Assembly (NCBI GenBank): GCA_029747015.1
Contig: JAKOGI010000121.1
Span: 1,000,001-1,064,000 of the forward strand
Direction: 5' to 3'
DNA: 64,000 bases
From: Carnegiea gigantea
Taxonomy: Eukaryota > Streptophyta > Magnoliopsida > Caryophyllales > Cactaceae
Shown: positions 10,641-23,326 of the stretch, one piece after another
Layout of the letters: every line of letters begins with the position of its first letter
Position numbering within the stretch: position 1 is the first letter of the stretch
Notes under the pieces: model-generated
The model's input: only the letters and a program-made list of their open reading frames with translations
Database searches by the model: none
Told to the model about the DNA's origin: nothing
Made by a program: the position numbers and the translations under genes

Positions 10641-13117
10641 TGCACACCATGCGTGCTCCCTCACTTCCATATTTTTTCCTTTATTTGTTTTCATCCACAT
10701 ATATTGTTGGTGCAAAATTTGATCTGATGGATATAAATATCAGTTTGTTGTATACAAACTCAGTCCAATTAATTGAGGCTTTTAGGCATATGTAATTACG
10801 ATTTTTCTGAAGACTCTATTCACCCCCTACGTGCAACAAGACATACTAAATAGGTCTTTCGAATATAAAGAGGTCTCCCCTATCTGTATCTTAGACTCAC
10901 AAAAATAGGACCCTTGGTGTCTAACATATAATAGAATTCCAAGAATTAATGTGTTTGTACAACTCTCTTTGTCATGGCCATAAAGGCATGCCATACACAT
11001 ATCACAATGTCACATATTTATGGAGATGTCATACCTCTTCATGGAAGAAACACACTCTTCTTATAAACGGCATAAGTTCGTTAATTATTCAAACTAACTT
11101 CTACCTCTTCATAAATTATTTAATCAAATTAATTATTTACCAAAACGTGCATTGCAATAATTATTTATCAAAACATTTAATTATTATTTACACATAATTG
11201 AAAAATATATTTCCACAACCATTTTTGTGAAAATAATTATTTTGTTAAATTTCCATTTTTGTGGAAACTACTCTAACAATCCCCTAACATTTCCATAATA
11301 AATGATTTTCAAATTTTCGTAGGTCTCTTTAATAAATGGAAGTGTATTGCAACTGAAACTCCATCTTAATGACCTTCCATCAAATGATCAGGATAACATA
11401 GTATGCAATACTTTAAACCAGTCATCCTCTCTGGCTACTTGCATCTAAGCCACACATAAGACTTTCATCCCAGATGACTTAGTAATTTGATGCTATTAAC
11501 GTTCATGTGTCTCGTATTCATTTGGTAAGCGTTGTGGAGCTAAGTCTAAACTTGACAAAAGTGGCCAAACTTCACACCTACTGGCAAACCTTATCAATAT
11601 CCCCATAAACCTTATCAATATCCCCATAAAGTATTAATAGAAATATTTGAGTACAAGAAACAAGTCACACCAGTGGTTAAGTACAAACAACTTAACCAAG
11701 TACTTATTTTTATGCTCACTCAAATGTTCTCTATTGAGGTTTATTAGAAGCAAAAGCTCACCCGTCCTTTGAAGGCATGCGGTAATTTAGCTGATGTAGG
11801 ACGTTTTAAGGGTAATTTTCTATACTAAGAAAATTCATACAAAAACTTTCAAACACTCAATATTTCATTTCAATTCAAGTCTACCTCCCTAATGCATAAC
11901 TGGGAGTTTAAATAGAAAAGAGACCTAAAAAGAAACTAAGAGATAACATAATCAAAAAGATATTGTTCTTAGCTAAAAAAGATAATGAAAAGATGATCTA
12001 TTATTAAAAGATAATCCCTAAATTCCTAAACTTTTATTTTCTATGACATTGCATCATTAGCACTCCATTTGAATGATAATTATGATAATGAGCGCTAACA
12101 ACTCATATAGATGGTGTACTTTGGCTCATTGAATTTAAAACTCGATACTTCCATGAGCGCTAAGTTGAAATTCCACCATGGGTGACTTATTGTGAGCGTT
12201 ACACCATCTTTTATAATATCCATAACTTTGATAACAATAACTTTACAAAAGTCTACTCTAAAGACTTTAAGTTATTATGTTAAATATAGATGTGTATGCT
12301 TATTTATCCAATTGGATTTATTGTCTTTGTAAGTCCTAATTATGCGCACACAAGGCTCAAAAAGTCAACTGAAATAATAACAAATTCTAATTTGCAAACT
12401 CAGAGATTTCAACCTCTTAAACAAGGTTTAATACATAAAAATAGTGTTTTTCTATTTTCATCCGTTTCCAACTTGAAATTATAGTCATAGTTTCAATCCA
12501 CCCCCAAAAAAACCTAAAGAAAAAATGGGAAGGAAAGGGTCAAAGAGACTTTCGTTTGTATAAGATACAAAAGGAGGCAAGCAAATCGCCTGAAAAACGC
12601 TTTTGATTTCAAATGTCTTGGTGCAATATAAAATCTTGAATGTGAATTAGAAGCTACTTTTTATAAGGTATAAGCGTCAAATTTCATTTCATTATTAATT
12701 CCCCCCCTGTTTCCTTTAGTATTATAATGCCTTGATTTTTCCATAAAAAAGGAAAATTAAAGTAATACCTTGATTTGTCTAATTTTTGAGTTATGCAGAA
12801 AATACATCTAATAAACTCTTAATTAAGCATTACTTGCGGAAATCATGAAATAATTTGATTTTTCAATGGAAGTATACTCTATTAATTTTTGAGTGCTTGA
12901 CTTTTATTGCTGAGTACTTTTTGTATAGGGTGAATAACTTCAAATGATACCTCAACTAGAGCATAACTATAATGTGGTGTTGGTTGTCAAGCTTTCTGCA
13001 GACTTGTGGATGCCTGAACTAGACGATTAAACATATTGTCGTTTGTTAAGCTTCCTATAGACTCAAGGATGCAAGAAATTTTACTAAGTTATTGACGCTT
13101 ATGAATAAGCTGCACAC

Positions 13118-13870
13118 TGTTGGAAGTAATGGCAAAAATTAGCTCTTTTTCAAACCTACTTCTTGTCCTACATAGGAGGATTAGAAGCCTCTTGTGGAGC
13201 TTGTATGGCTCCCTTTTCCTTTGACTTATTGAATTCCTTAAGGTTTGGTTTTAGTAGTGTTGTGAGCTAAGGGTGAACCACCACACACGCACGCCACTCG
13301 CCCATCCGGTCCAGTCTAGGCTGGGCGTGGCGTGCCCATAGTTCGTGGGCCTATATGGGCCTTGTTTGCTAATTTTTTTGGAGGAAAATTCTTTTAATAT
13401 TTTGTTCGTTGGCCGCATAATAGCAAACATTCACTTGTAGATTTTTCTCCTGTGTTTCATCCAGTAATGGCTACTGGCCCTAATTTCCAGCCACAAAATC
13501 CCCTAAGTTACCAAAGTTTTCTCACGTCTAACAGCTCTTGTTTGCAGTATAAATACCCAGCTCCCCCTACTGCTTCAAGACACACCAAACCACTCTATTT
13601 CTCTCCTCTAGTCTTCTTTACTACCTATTCTCTCTACTATTCTAGGCAATTGTAGTATTGTATATTCCAAGCTTCTAGCAACGAGTGTATATTCCAAAAT
13701 TCTGGCAGCGAGTGCATGAGTTCAGAGGCTAGTTATGTAAATCTTGGGGAGCGAACCACTACTTCGATTTAGACACGGGTTAAGCCGATATTGCTTTCAA
13801 GGAATGGTATTCCACGTCATAGCTCTTCCTCTTATCTCCCTACTATTGATTTAAACATACATTTCTTACA
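13118..13870 (+). repeat. Copia A 5' LTR
   Basis: It begins TGTTGGAAGTAATGGC and ends ACATTTCTTACA. It matches 18417-19142 through its length. A TATA box (TATAAATA) is at 13548-13555. Confidence 0.92.
13548..13555 (+). promoter_or_regulatory. LTR TATA box
   Basis: TATAAATA is conserved at the same place in both LTRs (18848-18855 in the 3' LTR). It is followed by a CT-rich stretch typical of a plant transcription start region. Confidence 0.65.
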
Positions 13871-13903
13871 ATTTGAAAGCCATTTTCTGTCATACACAAA
13901 TCC

Positions 13904-14818
13904 ATGGGTCTCTCACTTAACAAAGCCCTCCCAGACCTCTCAAAACTTGAATCTCTAGATGGAACTAGCTACAAATATTGGTCCCAAAAGCTTCGAATTT
14001 TCTTTGAACAGTTAAAAGTCGACTATGTGTTGTTCTTTGACCTAACTGAATAGAACAATACCTCTGAAACCTCAGCTGCTTCCCCTAATGGAGCAGTCAA
14101 AGGCAAAAGCAAACCTGCTAATAAGGTTGCTATGAAAAAATTCGAGAAAGACAACAAAATGGTTAGGGAATATCTGTTGAATCATACAGTTCCCTGTTCA
14201 ATTTATTTGTCACATTCAAATCTACCAGAATCATATAGGAGAGATTGGAGGTTAAATGATGTTGGAAAAAAGAATTTTGTGGTTAATGAATGGCTGTGGT
14301 TTCAAATCATTGATGATAAACCAATTATGGAGTAGATTCCTGTTTATGAGAACTTGTATGCTGAAGTTCCGAATGAAAACATGAAGATGCGCAAGATTCT
14401 GTAGGCCAATGCGCTAATTGAGAAATTCCAACTATCCTGGAGTGACTACAGAAACCAGGTAAAACATAAGATGAAAGATCTCATCCTACAAGAACTGATC
14501 AGCCACATGAGAATTGAAGAGGATAGTCGTCTCAAAGATAAGTTGGATTCCCTATCCTTAAATTCTTCTAAATCTAACTTAGTTGAATTTGCTGTATCTA
14601 CTCATAGAGATAGGTTTAAAGGAAAAGGTAAGAAGAATCAAAAGCCAAACCACTCTAGGCAACAGAATCAGTTTAGCAACAATCCAAAAACTAAAGGGGT
14701 TGTGCTATGTCTGCAGCAAACCAGGGCACAATGCATCCCAGTGTCCACTCCGCAACGGACAGTCTCAAATGAACCAGAAGCCGGCCAGACAACCTGCAGC
14801 CCAAGCCAACCTTACTGA
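13904..14818 (+). pseudogene. Copia A gag
   Basis: Translation starts at the Met at 13904 (MGLSLNKALPDLSKLESLDG, then YKYWSQKLRIFFEQL), which is like the N-terminus of Copia gag (UBN2-type region). A stop at 14051-14053 and another at 14333-14335 interrupt it. A zinc knuckle CYVCSKPGHNASQC (CX2CX4HX4C complete) lies at 14703-14744 in a shifted frame. Gag packages the element RNA. Confidence 0.85.
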
Positions 14819-14859
14819 AGACGTTGAAATCATCTGTGTGGTAGTCAAAGAGGTAAACT

Positions 14860-15188
14860 TGGTGGCAAATAGTGCTAAATGGGTCTACGATACTGGAGAT
14901 TCAAGGCACTTCTGCGCTAACAAAGAACTTATGGAGGACTTTAACGATGTGATAGATGGAGCATGCGTCTACATGGAAAACTCTACGATTACTAGAGTTA
15001 TGGATAAAGAGAAGATTCTTCTTAAATTTACCTTTGGTAAATTAATATCCTTAAGCTATGCATTGTACGTGCCCTTCCTTTGTAAAAGCTTGATTTCTAG
15101 TATACTTTTCAACAAAGCTGGACTGAGAATTGTTGTTAAAGATGACAAAGTTGTTATCTCTGATAATGGGGTCTTTGTTAGAAAATGA
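14860..15188 (+). pseudogene. Copia A aspartic protease
   Basis: The motif WVYDTGDSRHFC is at 14880-14915 with the catalytic D-T-G intact (Asp codon at 14889). It matches the Copia protease signature W-x-x-DTGAS-x-H. The frame continues from the gag zinc knuckle and ends at a stop after 15185. Confidence 0.85.
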
Positions 15189-15269
15189 TACCTACATAGG
15201 AGTTTGTTACACTTAATCTAACTTCTGAGACTATGAATGGAAAACTTCTAGTTTTGCTTATATTATTGA

Positions 15270-16000
15270 GTTTGTTGATTTGTGGCATGGTAGGCTAGGC
15301 CATATTAATTTTACTTTCATAAAACTACTCAAGAATATGCATTTAATTCCCACTGTGAATATTGATAATTTTTTCTAAATGTCTTGTGTGCAGAAGCTAA
15401 ATATGCCAAAAAGCCTCTCAAACCTGTCACTAGAAGAAAAATAGAACCACTAGAACTAGTGCATTCGGACATAGCAGACTTCAAAAATATAGTTAGCAAA
15501 GAGGGGAAAAAATATATTACATCATTTTTATGGATGACTGCTCTGGGATATACTAGAGTATACATCCTTAGATCCAAAAATGAGGTTGAGGAAATATTTT
15601 CGAAATACAAAGCAGAAGTGGAAAACCAATTGGATCGAAAAATCAATCGACTTAGAACCAACAGGGGTGGAAAATATGAGACTAACGCCCTGATAACCTT
15701 TTGTGAGAAAAATTGCATCATACATGAGGTTAGTGTACCCTGTGCTCTCCAACAGAATGGGATAGCCAAATGCAAAGATAGAACCCTTAAAGAAATGATG
15801 AATGCCATGTTTCCTAGTTCGGGGCTTTTTAATAATATGTGGGGGAAACTATTTTATCTGCTTGTTATATTCTTAATAGAATACCCCATAAGAAGTTAGA
15901 CCATACCTCATATGAACTATGGAAAAGCTATGCCCCCAACTTCAGTTTCTTAAGGATGTGGAAGTGTTTGGTTAAAGTTCTCTTACCTAAGCTGAAACGA
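15270..16000 (+). pseudogene. Copia A integrase
   Basis: The pre-integrase zinc region is degraded near 15285-15400 (WHGRLGHINF). The core follows at 15440-15900 (LVHSDIADF, KKYITSFLW, VEEIFSKYKAEVENQL). Of the catalytic triad only the first Asp (HSD) is kept. The second site reads RTNRGGKY (Asp to Asn), and the third reads NGIAKCKDRT where Glu is expected. Stops and frameshifts add to this. It cannot have been active in its present form. Confidence 0.85.
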
Positions 16001-16499
16001 GAAAATATCAATCCTAAAACCTTTGATTATGTGTTTATTAGTTATACCCAAAATAGTACTGCATATAGATTCATGTCATTGAATGACTTCTCTATTAGTG
16101 AATGTAGGGATGCAGAATTCTTTAAGCATATTTTTCCTTTGAAAAAGAATGTCTCTACTATTGTACATAAACTGTACTTGTACATGTCAATGTGAACATG
16201 CCTACCTCTAGTTCCGTAGTTAGAGACTGAATTGATGAACCTAGGAAGAGTAAGAGGTGTAAAGTTGAGACTAGTTTTGGTCCGGACTTTCTTACTAACT
16301 TTGTAAATGAAGACTTTGATGCGAATTTCTTGACCAATGAACTAGTTTCTGCTTTCTTTATCAAAGAAGATCCAAAACTTTTGCAGAGATCATGAGATTA
16401 ATAAATGTTAGTTTCTGGAAAGAGACCATTAAAAGTGAATTAGACTCTATAATGTCAAATCAAACTTAGGAGTTGGTTGACTAGTGACTAGAGGATTTG

Positions 16500-17163
16500 A
16501 CCAAAAGAAGGGGATTGACTACTTTGACACTTATTCTCCTTTACCAAAATTGCCACTATTAGGACTCTTGCTGCATTAGCTACTATACATAATCTTGTCA
16601 TTCATCAAATGCATGTGAAAACAGTGTTCTGTAATGGTAACCTAAAGAAAAAAATTTATATGTCCTAAGCTAAGGAACGTATGGTTCCTGGGCAGGAGAA
16701 TAAAGTATCTAAGCATAGAAAATCAACCCACGGCCAAAAACAAACTCCTAAACAGTAGTATGAAATGTTTGATAGTATGATGATACAAAATAGTTTTGCC
16801 GTGAACACTTCTAATTCTTATGTGCATTCAAAATTGATTGATTCAGATTGTGTGATAATATGTCTCTATGTCGATGACATGTTGATCTTCGGTACTAATG
16901 TACACACTGTTAATGAGACTAAAAACTTGTTGTCTTCTCATTCTGAAATGAAAGACATGAGGGAAGCAGATGTGATCTTGGGGATCAAAGTTAGAAAGAC
17001 AAATGATGATTTTTCTTTGTGTCAGTCTCATTACATTGAGAAAATGTTAAAGAAATTTAATAGTTTTGATGTGACTCCTATGAGAACTACCTATGGTCCT
17101 AGCATACACCTTAGAAAGAATAAAGGTTCTAGTATTTTCCAAACTGAGTATGCTAAATCATAG
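16500..17163 (+). pseudogene. Copia A reverse transcriptase
   Basis: The YVDDMLIFGT active-site motif is at 16867-16896 and is intact. It is followed by VILGIKVRKTNDD and SHYIEKMLKKF, typical of Copia RT. Upstream parts (from about 16500) are recognisable only as broken segments. The open stretch ends at 17161-17163. Confidence 0.9.
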
Positions 17164-17199
17164 AAAGTGTAATGTTTTTTGTGAACTATACTCGACTTG

Positions 17200-17560
17200 A
17201 CATTAATTGCTTATGCTGTTAGTAGGTTAAGTCATTATACTCATAACCTTAGTAAAGAGCATTAGAATGCATTGTTTCGATTACTCAAGTACCTGAGAGG
17301 TACTATGGACTAGTGTTTGTATTTTAATAAGTTTCCTGCTGTGGTAGAAGGATTTTGTGATACAAATTGGATTTCTGATAATATTGAAGTTACTTCTACT
17401 AGTAGTTATGTATTTAATTTAGGTGGAGGAACTATTTCGTGGACGCCTACCAAGCAGACATGTATTGCTTGCTCTATCATGAAAGCTGAATTTGTTACTC
17501 TTGAGTTAGCAGGTCAAGAAGAAGAATGACTGAACAATCTATTAGCAAATATGCCATCGC
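17200..17560 (+). pseudogene. Copia A RNase H
   Basis: GFCDTNWISDN, STSSYVFNLGGG, ISWTPTKQTCIACS and AEFVTLELAGQEEE reproduce the Copia RNase H pattern. There is a stop just after 17526 and decayed remains beyond. Confidence 0.85.
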
Positions 17561-18416
17561 GGGGAAAGTAGCCTGCGACTATTTCCCTTCAATGTGACTC
17601 GCAGGCAGGAATTGGAGTTGCTCACAATAGTGTGTATAATGGGAAGAGGAGATACATTGGCATTAGACATAGTGTTATGAAATAGATGCTAAATATGGTG
17701 TCATCTCCTTGGAATATGTGAGATTCGAGAGAAAATTAGCGAATCCACTAATTAAGGGCTTTACCAGGTGAATAGTTCTCAAAACGTTAGGGGAATAGGA
17801 CTACAGGCCATGGATTGAGATAATATGGAAGATATTCATTTGTGGTCAAACGAGCCATATTGGTTTTAATACACACTACACATATATATCCATCCCTATG
17901 GCATATAGTAGTGCTTCTACGAGGTTGAGCTCTCATGCTCTTACTGGATCCATAACCCATTGGTGTGGTGCTATTGAGATGCGCTTGATAGATTTACCGA
18001 CTGATATGTGTGAGGTTAAGCAAAATCTTGCTCTTAATAATTCCATATCCACGAGTATGGTATTCCATATTGAGATGGACTTAATGCAATTACCTACGTA
18101 AGTGTGATGGTGTGGCCGCCTTCTATGACAGACGATATATAGGCTATCTCTCTAGAGTACTTATGAGACTCAAGGTGTGCATATGACCTTAAAAAGTGCA
18201 AGTTAGTTATTGCGGAATACATAGAGACCATAAGGGGTGATATTTTTTGTGGGCAACAAGGATCTACCAAGTTCAAGATTCGTTTACTCGATAGATTCGG
18301 TTGTTGCCCTAATTCACTACATATCAATTCAATCAAAAGATATTGATGCTTAAGTATCTAACCCTTCCTTTGCCCAGATTCTTTCCTCGCTAGTTTGTAT
18401 ATCATTAGCATGGGAT

Positions 18417-19142
18417 TGTTGAAAGTAATTGCAAAAGCTAGCTCTTTTTCATACTTACTTCTTGTTTCACATAGAAGGATTAGATGCCTGATGTGGGCTT
18501 TTCATTACTTCCTTTTCCTTGAACTTGTTGAATTCCTTTGGACATGGTTTTAGTAGTATTATGGGGTAAGGATGAACTATCACACTCTCATGCACGCGCC
18601 ACTCACCCGCCTGGGCCTATCCGGGCCAGGCGTGACTCGATTGTGGCTGTGGTCCGTGGGCCTTGATTGGTAATTTTTTAGGGGAAAATTCTTTTAATTT
18701 TTAATCCATTGGCCGCGTAACAGTCAACGTTCACTTACTGATTTCTCTCTTCTTTTTCCTCTAGTAACAGCTAATGGCCCTGATTTCTAGCCACGAAATC
18801 CCACAAGTTACTAGAGTTTTCTCACCTCCAACAGCTCTTTCTTGCAGTATAAATACCGAGCTCCCCTATTGCTACAAGACTCACCAAACAACTCTCTTCC
18901 TCTTTGCTCTTCTTTTCTGCTACCTATTCTCTCTACTGTTCTGGGCAATTGCAGCATTGTATATTCCACGATTCTGGCCGCGAGTGCATGCGTTCATATA
19001 CTAGCTATGCAAACCTTGAGTAGCGAGCGATTGCTTCGATTGGCGCCCAGGTGGAGCCAAAACTGCTTTCAAGATAGTGGTACTCCACGAGACAGCTCTC
19101 CCTTTATTTGCCTGCTATTGATTTAGACATACATTTCCTACG
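18417..19142 (+). repeat. Copia A 3' LTR
   Basis: It begins TGTTGAAAGTAATTGC, runs parallel to the 5' LTR including TATAAATA at 18848-18855, and ends TTTCCTACG before the CACAC duplication. Confidence 0.92.
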
Positions 19143-19147
19143 CACAC

Positions 19148-20430
19148 TTCTATAATATACTTTTAATTTGAGATGCTAAATTTTATCAGGCATCATCATA
19201 TTCGCAATTTATGTATTGTTATTCCAAACCTCCCATAATTTTGGCAAGGTGAAGTGGCCATAATCTAGATGAAACCTTTATAACTAGTACATTTTATCAT
19301 TCTAAAATTCTAAGTTTAAAACAAGTAAAACTCTACTAATTGTTGTAACCTAAAAGCATGAAATGAATAAGCAAATTATATACAGACCTGGGAAAGCTTT
19401 AGCAACTCAATTAGCCAGCAATTCTATACTCCCCTCGCAAATTCATAAGACACACACACACAGCGCATATATACCTACTCAGTTTGATTAATTTGCGAGA
19501 ATTCCTGACGTGTGATAATTAAATTGCAAGACAGTCATGCGCATATATACAGTGAGGACAAGAGTCGTATAACTACTGTTGATTTCCTTTAATTTTCATC
19601 CACAAGTCTTAGTACTCAATAATATTTCTTGGCGGCATTTGTGTCCCTCATCCGCTATCTTGACTGATCCACGTAACAATTAGTACTGGACATAGTTATG
19701 TCGAGAAAATAAGTGCCAAAATTGCTACTTCCTTTCCCCACTATTGTGGAAATCCACTTTAGATTACGCTGTAACATATTATACTTAGGATGCCTAGATA
19801 ATAATTATAACTTTATTGATTGCTACTAATTAAGATATGCCTCATTCCCTAAGTTGGAAACTCATTTGAGGAGGAGTTTTCTTTTTAATGTTTTCAATCA
19901 CCTAATTGCTCTAAATTAAAGTAATAGTTTTAAAAAATAAAAGTTTTTTTTGGGTATAAATCAAGCCTGGTGAGATATATATAAAAGACATTCAAAAATT
20001 GTACAGCATCAATTGCCATTAAATAGTTAATTTGGGGTATGCTCATGCATGTATTGAATTAGATACATAATTACTTTAAAAATTACCAAGCCTGTCTACA
20101 AAGAGAATTGAACATTGACAAATTAGACTATACGAAAAGTAAGTTGATTTTTAGAATTTTTATTTGGCCCATTCATCTAGTGTTCATATTTTATAAGTGT
20201 CATTTAACTCATCTGATAAAATATTTATGACTTTGTTACATTTAAATCCTATCATGCATTACTGTGCCTCCATTCCAGCAAAAATGATATTCCATCACTC
20301 CATGGATATTGAGATCATCAGCGCGGGGACATCGCATTCCACATATGACACAACCCAATCGATCATTTCCACATTGTAAATTTCATTTTTTTTAAATAGA
20401 AATTAAATGTGATATGTCCTCATTACTTAC
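19148..20430. other. AT-rich intergenic DNA upstream of membrane-protein gene
   Basis: No gene or named repeat is visible. A short CA run lies near 19452. The final part is probably the promoter region of the gene at 20671. Confidence 0.5.
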
Positions 20431-20432
20431 TT

Positions 20433-20439
20433 TATATAA
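20433..20439 (+). promoter_or_regulatory. Probable TATA box of the 20671 gene
   Basis: TATATAA lies about 230 bases before the start codon. The interval between is CT/CA-rich (ACTTCTCCACAGCC, CACTCCTCACC), which is typical of a plant 5' leader. Confidence 0.5.
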
Positions 20440-20670
20440 CAGCCTCTAGTAGGTAGCAACCCAGATTCTTTTCCACTATTACAGTACCTCCCTCGCTCAT
20501 TCTAGAACCCAACTTCTCCACAGCCAGACTCATCACTCCTCACCTTTCTCTCTCCTCGCAAACCCACACAACCCCATCAACAATCCATCTGATCTTGATC
20601 ATCAAAATCCCACCTCCATCATCAATCAATCAGTCAATCCAAAAACACCCCAAAAATAATTAAAAAAAAA

Positions 20671-21039
20671 ATGGCAAGGTACTACGGCTCTTACCTGCAG
20701 TACCTCTCTCCTCCACCGGTGCAACTGTGCTTCTTCATCATGGTGGTGCTTCTACTACTAGGATTCTCATGGTACATAAACTATGAGTCTATGTGGGAGG
20801 ACTTGATGGATCAGGTGAAGCTCTTCCTCATGATATCCCCTGTACTCTTGGTCCTGGTCGTCCATTGGTTGTCCAGCAGTGCAGATCGACGGCTCTTGAT
20901 CCCCTTGCCGGAACAGGAGACTATACACCGGGTGGGTGGGTCCCCCTGGGGAGTTGCTCTCCTTCTCATCTTCCTTATCTACATGATTTCCTATCATAGG
21001 TCTCTTAAGGAGACATGGTGGCCGTTGCTTGCCAGATGA
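20671..21039 (+). CDS. Small plant membrane protein, three predicted helices
   Basis: This is a single-exon frame of 122 codons. Hydrophobic segments lie at about residues 15-37 (VQLCFFIMVVLLLLGFSWYI), 47-67 (DQVKLFLMISPVLLVLVVHWL) and 92-108 (GVALLLIFLIYMISYH). Charged loops lie between them, including SSSADRRLLIPLPEQE, followed by GGSPWGVA before helix three. This pattern, with SPWGVA and a short tail ending in WWP(L), recalls a conserved uncharacterised plant transmembrane family. The function is unknown. The start is chosen because it is the first ATG after a CT-rich leader with an A-rich context (AAAAAAAAATGGCA). It is intact, and codon use differs from the surrounding AT-rich repeats. 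Confidence 0.85.
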   Translation: MARYYGSYLQYLSPPPVQLCFFIMVVLLLLGFSWYINYESMWEDLMDQVKLFLMISPVLLVLVVHWLSSSADRRLLIPLPEQETIHRVGGSPWGVALLLIFLIYMISYHRSLKETWWPLLAR

Positions 21040-22640
21040 TCGCGATCTTATCTAATATACGATATGAACAATATGTGGCTGAGAGTATAGTATAGTTCGT
21101 TTGCCCACCATCTTCTTTATCTTGTAGCTTATGATCATACGTGATCATGATTAGCACATAATTACTACGAGGCGATGTAAGGAAGCTTGGACCCTCTCTT
21201 TCTAGGCTTTTTTTTAATTTGCCGTCTAGCTGGCTAGTTAATTAGTACTTAAGGGTATGTATAAATATAGTGTTGCTCTGTCTCTTTTTCCTTTTGTTTC
21301 TGCGCTGAGGTTGGAGAGCTAGGATAATTAATCTAGCCCCCTTAGAGTCTTTGATGCACCAGCTGTGGGGCTAAAATCGTATTTTGTCTAATAATAGTAT
21401 GTATAATTTATGATATGTTTTTTACCCAAATATATACACACACAGACATACATATATGTGGGTGTGGAGTGTGGAAGATTGACTTTTGATTTATGCAGTA
21501 TACGTTTACGTTGGATAAAAACATATGGAAAGACTTTTTTTTTTGGTTTTTGGAGATAGGAAAAACATATGGAAAGATTATGCAGAATATAAATATGAGC
21601 CTCATGAAAATGAAAGGAATGCACAATATGGTTGGCACTTAAAAGTAAATTATACAAATTAAAACAAATGATAAAATTGTGTGAGTTTTGTTTGAGCACC
21701 CAAAAAAGGATTAGTTTTTATCGCAGCCAAAAAAACATATTAGCCTTGATCCCTTAATCATGTCCTCTGAAGATGCACAAAAGAAAGGGGGGGGGGGTTT
21801 CACTACGTGTGTAAGAATCCAATGGTAGATTCAGAAATTGTACAATGATATATATTTTAAAGTTTTGATAACTTTTATATTAGTAATTAGTTTTTATAGT
21901 TGTCCATTTTTTTCCGACTAATGATGTCTGTGATATGGATCCGCCCATATAAGCACCTCCAATCTACTTGCCTAAGAGAGGTAGCCTAATGGGATTTGGT
22001 GCGAGGGGAGGGAGTAAGAAATGAGTCATAGCCTGTAAAAACCAAAGCCTCGGGGGGGTTAGCATTTGATTCTTAGCCTCTTCCTTACAGTAAGAAAGCT
22101 AATGCCATTGAAACAAGCTAGACGCTTTTGGCATGAAGGAAATGAGAGTATGGTTCGCATTTGAAAGTTGAAAGTTAATTGCGTAAAATAACCTTTATGT
22201 TTTCCGAAAATTGAAAAGGCGGGGGGTTCAAATCCATGTGATTGTGCAGTGGCATCACATCAGGTTGGAAGGCGGTGAAAAGTGACGTCTCAAATCCTAA
22301 TCCATGCTTTGTAGCATTTTACTTTCCGACTGTATATATGAGGATGTTGATTGTTGGCTCACTTGTTGGGAAAGAAACAGCCAAATCCGGATATCACACC
22401 AAATGAAGAGGAACAAAGCACAAGAATTACATTAAAGCAGTTGATAGGACTCAACACCCCCGCCCCCCCCCCCCCCCCCCCCCCCCGGCCAAAAAGATTT
22501 TTCTACATGATTCAGGAAGATTAGTAGTCCTAGCTAAGATACCGAGGTTTCATTGAGGATCGTCTTATTCTTTCATCTTTACAACAGAGAAAACTTTAAC
22601 GTGATGTAAATCCGAACTGACTTTAGTGAGGTAGAAAAAA
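21040..22640. other. 3' flank and intergenic DNA, no further gene
   Basis: The first ~350 bases are probably the 3' UTR of the membrane-protein gene. Beyond lie homopolymer tracts (a G run near 21787 and a C run at about 22457-22486) and AT-rich sequence without recognisable coding potential. Confidence 0.5.
22457..22486. repeat. Long C homopolymer
   Basis: A run of C broken by one G near its start. Length is likely unstable in replication and sequencing. Confidence 0.9.
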
Positions 22641-22649
22641 ACATGGCGT

Positions 22650-22891
22650 GAGTATGCTCGACTTTGAGCCAAATTGACAAATTTTAGCCATTACTCTTGG
22701 ATCAACCATGGCAGATTTAGAGAGAAAGTAGAGTGAGAAAGAGGGAGATATTAGTGAGACGAAAACATAATGTCATGATTTGTTATTCTTCAAAGATGGA
22801 GAATGCTTACAATTTACACATCTTACTACAAGCTAATAAAACAGATAACAAAATAATGCCAGCTCAGCATACTATGTAACTAACTCTAACA
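22650..22891 (-). repeat. Copia B 3' LTR
   Basis: On the minus strand it begins TGTTAGAGTTAGTTACATAG. It shares blocks with 41140-41390, such as AATAACAAATCAT(G/C)A and CTACTTTCTCTCT. A purine-rich tract (AGAGAGTAAAGAGGGAAGG) lies directly upstream, as expected of a polypurine tract. The far end is approximate. Confidence 0.75.
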
Positions 22892-22989
22892 ACCTTCCCT
22901 CTTTACTCTCTTCCCCAAGTTAGAGGTTGGTAAGGATCAGCAACCCCTAACTTACATGTTAGCTTAGTAGATCAAACCACTGTAGTGAA

Positions 22990-23326
22990 CAAATTTTCTA
23001 GCTACAGTATTGTAGGCGCATGTCATGGCTTGATCCAACCTGTCTTCAATTTATCTCTTACATAGTGACAGTCCAGTTTTATATGTTTGGTTCTCTGGTG
23101 AAAAATTGGTTAGTAGCTTCATACAATGCAACTTTTGTTGTCATATTTTAAGTCCACTAGTTCCAATTTATTCATTCCCAAACTATTTAATAAACTCAGA
23201 CTGTTTGGGAGAATGTCTTAAAAGAGATGATGTATTTGCATGTTGTAATTGTGGTTGAGGTATAGGATTTGATGTAAATGTTTATGATTCTGTTGTATTC
23301 TCAGCAAGATCAAATAATTGTTGGCA
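22990..23326 (-). pseudogene. Copia B integrase-RT linker and RNase H C-terminus
   Basis: The minus strand codes for NPIPQPQLQHANTSSL, then a degraded DNKSCI, then PIFHQRTKHIKLDCHYVRDK, the signature at the end of Copia RNase H. Reverse transcriptase, which should lie between linker and RNase H, is missing. The Helitron begins at the next base (23327). Confidence 0.8.

Larger units (their letters stand above)
8720..13112. other. AT-rich intergenic DNA, no gene
   Basis: No coding region of recognisable family lies on either strand. Contents are the degenerate ~180-bp duplication at 9207-9566, homopolymer C and A tracts near 9945-9990, a MITE-like stretch near 10500-10640 and a perfect short tandem duplication (ACCTTATCAATATCCCCATAA twice) near 11590-11630. 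The remainder is unassigned. Confidence 0.6.
13118..19142 (+). mobile_element. Copia A: Ty1/copia LTR retrotransposon with TSD
   Basis: Two LTRs flank a gag-protease-integrase-RT-RNase H interior, the Copia order. The 5-bp target duplication CACAC is present at 13113-13117 and 19143-19147. The 3' LTR ends TACG where the 5' LTR ends TACA, so the terminal CA has mutated. The LTRs are visibly diverged with small indels (753 versus 726 bp), so the insertion is not recent. No convincing tRNA primer site or polypurine tract remains next to the LTRs. All coding domains are broken, so it cannot move on its own. Confidence 0.93.

Noticed and set aside
20767..20997. Minus-strand frame opposite the membrane-protein gene
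   Set aside because: Antisense shadow; the plus frame has coherent helices and a good start context.
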